Shown here one piece after another: positions 5,556 to 6,726 of a stretch of 6,726 nucleotides of DNA. Position 1 is the first letter of the stretch. The number at the start of each line of letters is the position of its first letter. The notes beneath the pieces are model-generated. The model saw only the letters and a program-made list of their open reading frames with translations, was not told where the DNA came from and made no database searches. A program made the translations under genes and the position numbers. The stretch comes from Polynucleobacter sp. (GTDB taxonomy: Bacteria > Pseudomonadota > Gammaproteobacteria > Burkholderiales > Burkholderiaceae): positions 1 to 6,726 of the forward strand of contig JAGVCB010000101.1 of NCBI GenBank assembly GCA_020059445.1, given 5' to 3'.

Positions 5556-6350
5556 ATGATTACTCTAAAAAACGTTTCAGTCAGATGTAAATCTGTCCTA
5601 GGCTTAATCACCCTAGGCCTAGTTTCATCACCTGCTTTTGCAGAAACTCTGGTCCTCAAGTCAACTGACTTCGTTGGAATCTCCTTCTGGTTGATTTCAA
5701 TGGCACTTGTTGCTTCAACAGCGTTTTTCTTCTTGGAGAGAGACCGTGTTAGCCCTAAGTGGAAGACTTCACTAACTGTTTCTGGTTTGGTTACATTGAT
5801 TGCAGCCGTGCATTATTTCTACATGCGCGATGTTTGGGTTGCAACTGGTGCATCACCAACCGTTTTCCGTTATATCGACTGGTTAATCACAGTACCGCTA
5901 TTGATGATTGAGTTCTACTTGATCCTTCAAGCAATTGCTAAAGTGCCAGTTGGCGTGTTTTGGCGTTTGATGATTGGTACATTGGTCATGTTGGTTGGTG
6001 GATACCTAGGCGAAGCTGGATACATGGCTGTATGGCCTGCATTCATCATCGGTATGATTGGTTGGGCTTACATCCTTTGGGAAATCTTCGCTGGCGAAGC
6101 TAGCAAGATTAATGCACAACAAGCACCAGCAAATGTGCAGTCAGCATTTAACTTAATGCGTTGGATTGTGACAATTGGTTGGGCAATCTACCCAATTGGC
6201 TATTTCTTCGGCTATCTAACAGGAGCTTCTCCAGAAGCCAGTTCAAATGCATTGAATATCATTTACAACCTTGCTGATGTTTTAAACAAGATTGCATTTG
6301 GTGTGATCATTTGGTCGGTCGCTGTGTCTGAAAGCGAAAAGAAGTCTTAA
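5556..6350 (+). CDS. Green-tuned proton-pumping proteorhodopsin
   Basis: This 264-residue retinal protein is a light-driven outward proton pump of the inner membrane. Residues 1-29 look like a cleavable signal peptide (hydrophobic VLGLITLGLVSS, cleavage after PAFA). Seven membrane helices follow between about 37 and 257. Key residues line up with marine green proteorhodopsin: His86 (His75), the primary acceptor Asp108 (Asp97), Thr112 (Thr101) and the donor Glu119 (Glu108) in RYIDWLITVPLLMIEF (105-120). Asp241 (Asp227) and the retinal Schiff-base Lys245 (Lys231) are in NLADVLNKIAFG (238-249). The DTE set marks a proton pump, not a sodium or chloride pump. The spectral tuning position is Leu116 (Leu105), predicting green absorption. 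Phe163 occupies the position that is glycine in xanthorhodopsin, so a bound carotenoid antenna is unlikely. The gene has a strong ribosome binding site and is followed by a retinal-precursor gene, typical of rhodopsin-crt clusters. Confidence 0.97.
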   Translation: MITLKNVSVRCKSVLGLITLGLVSSPAFAETLVLKSTDFVGISFWLISMALVASTAFFFLERDRVSPKWKTSLTVSGLVTLIAAVHYFYMRDVWVATGASPTVFRYIDWLITVPLLMIEFYLILQAIAKVPVGVFWRLMIGTLVMLVGGYLGEAGYMAVWPAFIIGMIGWAYILWEIFAGEASKINAQQAPANVQSAFNLMRWIVTIGWAIYPIGYFFGYLTGASPEASSNALNIIYNLADVLNKIAFGVIIWSVAVSESEKKS

Positions 6351-6369
6351 TAGTTAATTAGATTGAATT

Positions 6370-6427
6370 ATTCGGGCACATCCTTCGATTGCTTAACAAC
6401 AATTAAATGATGTGCTCGAATTCTTTT
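6370..6427 (+). terminator. Long-stem inverted repeat between rhodopsin and crtE, possible partial terminator or processing hairpin
   Basis: The arm at 6370-6382 (ATTCGGGCACATC) pairs with the arm at 6409-6421 (GATGTGCTCGAAT) over 13 positions, 12 Watson-Crick and one G-U. The 26-base loop can itself form a short ATTG/CAAT stem. The right arm overlaps a short T-rich stretch (TTCTTTT, 6421-6427). The loop is long and the T run interrupted, so it may only partly terminate, letting the rhodopsin be made in excess over the carotenoid genes. It may instead protect the 3' end of the rhodopsin message. Confidence 0.6.
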
Positions 6428-6438
6428 GAAATTATTCA

Positions 6439-6726
6439 ATGAAAGCTCAAACATTTAATAAATTATCTGAACCACCAAGAGGTTTAGATCTATCTATTGA
6501 CGAGTTAACTTGTCAAGTGGATGCGTTTATTAACGAGCACATATTCGGTAATGCAACCGAATCATCACAAATTAATAACTTAGCGCTTCAGGCTGCTAAG
6601 TACCATTTAGACGTACCAGGTCAAAAAGCTAGAATGAGGCTTTGCCTGCGTGCATGTTTAGAATTGAATGTTGAGCATGACGATATGCTCATCATCTCAG
6701 CAGTATCAGAATTACTGCATAATGCA
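6439..6726 (+). CDS. crtE: Polyprenyl (probably geranylgeranyl) diphosphate synthase, N-terminal part, cut by window edge
   Basis: Ninety-six codons are visible from the ATG at 6439, open to the right edge. The segment PGQKARMRLCLRACLELN (about residues 61-78) fits the substrate-binding Gly-x-Lys-x-Arg region of trans-prenyltransferases. SAVSELLHNA (87-96) is the helix that directly precedes the first Asp-rich motif, which would fall just past the edge. Such enzymes condense isopentenyl diphosphate units into farnesyl or geranylgeranyl diphosphate. Directly downstream of a rhodopsin, it is most likely crtE, the first step toward phytoene, beta-carotene and retinal. Chain length cannot be judged because the determining residues lie outside the window. 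The 88-base gap from the rhodopsin contains a large hairpin and no other promoter-like signal, so cotranscription is likely. No strong Shine-Dalgarno sequence precedes the ATG. Confidence 0.85.
   Translation, partial: MKAQTFNKLSEPPRGLDLSIDELTCQVDAFINEHIFGNATESSQINNLALQAAKYHLDVPGQKARMRLCLRACLELNVEHDDMLIISAVSELLHNA

Noticed and set aside
1..6726. CRISPR array, insertion sequence, tRNA or rRNA
   Set aside because: I found no regularly spaced repeats, no transposase motif with terminal repeats and no tRNA-like or rRNA-like segment on either strand.

Overview
The window looks like part of a freshwater betaproteobacterial chromosome, probably Burkholderiales and perhaps Polynucleobacter-like. I infer this from the moderately AT-rich composition, the compact layout, and the pairing of a proteorhodopsin with a carotenoid/retinal gene. 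No rRNA or marker gene is present, so the taxonomy is a guess from content.

Layout, left to right. (1) Positions 1-160: the 3' end of a small, probably exported Lys/Cys-containing protein, followed by a strong intrinsic terminator. (2) Positions 327-950, minus strand: a small family-2 glycosyltransferase of unknown target. (3) Positions 1114-4283, plus strand: a three-gene operon of an EgtB-like non-heme iron enzyme (senA), a SelD-type selenophosphate synthetase (senC) and a histidine N-alpha-methyltransferase (egtD). (4) Positions 4330-5280, minus strand and convergent: a GT4-type glycosyltransferase matching SenB. (5) Positions 5556-6350, plus strand: a signal-peptide-bearing, green-tuned proton-pumping proteorhodopsin. 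(6) From 6439 to the right edge: the start of a polyprenyl diphosphate synthase, probably crtE, leading into carotenoid/retinal synthesis.

The main result is that genes 3 and 4 together form an apparently complete selenoneine pathway. SenC makes selenophosphate from selenide and ATP. SenB transfers selenium to a UDP-sugar to give a selenosugar. EgtD trimethylates histidine to hercynine. SenA oxidatively joins the selenosugar selenium to the hercynine imidazole, leading to selenoneine. None of the partner genes expected for ergothioneine (egtA, egtC, egtE) lies in the window, which favours the selenium reading. The pathway itself is published. What may be new here is the arrangement: egtD built into the operon, senB on the opposite strand, and the whole set directly beside a rhodopsin/retinal locus.

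Regulatory signals seen are a sigma70-like promoter pair before senA (including a perfect TATAAT exactly one -10 spacing from the GTG start), a promoter candidate for senB, a good ribosome binding site for the rhodopsin, and a 13-bp-stem inverted repeat between the rhodopsin and crtE that could act as a partial terminator.
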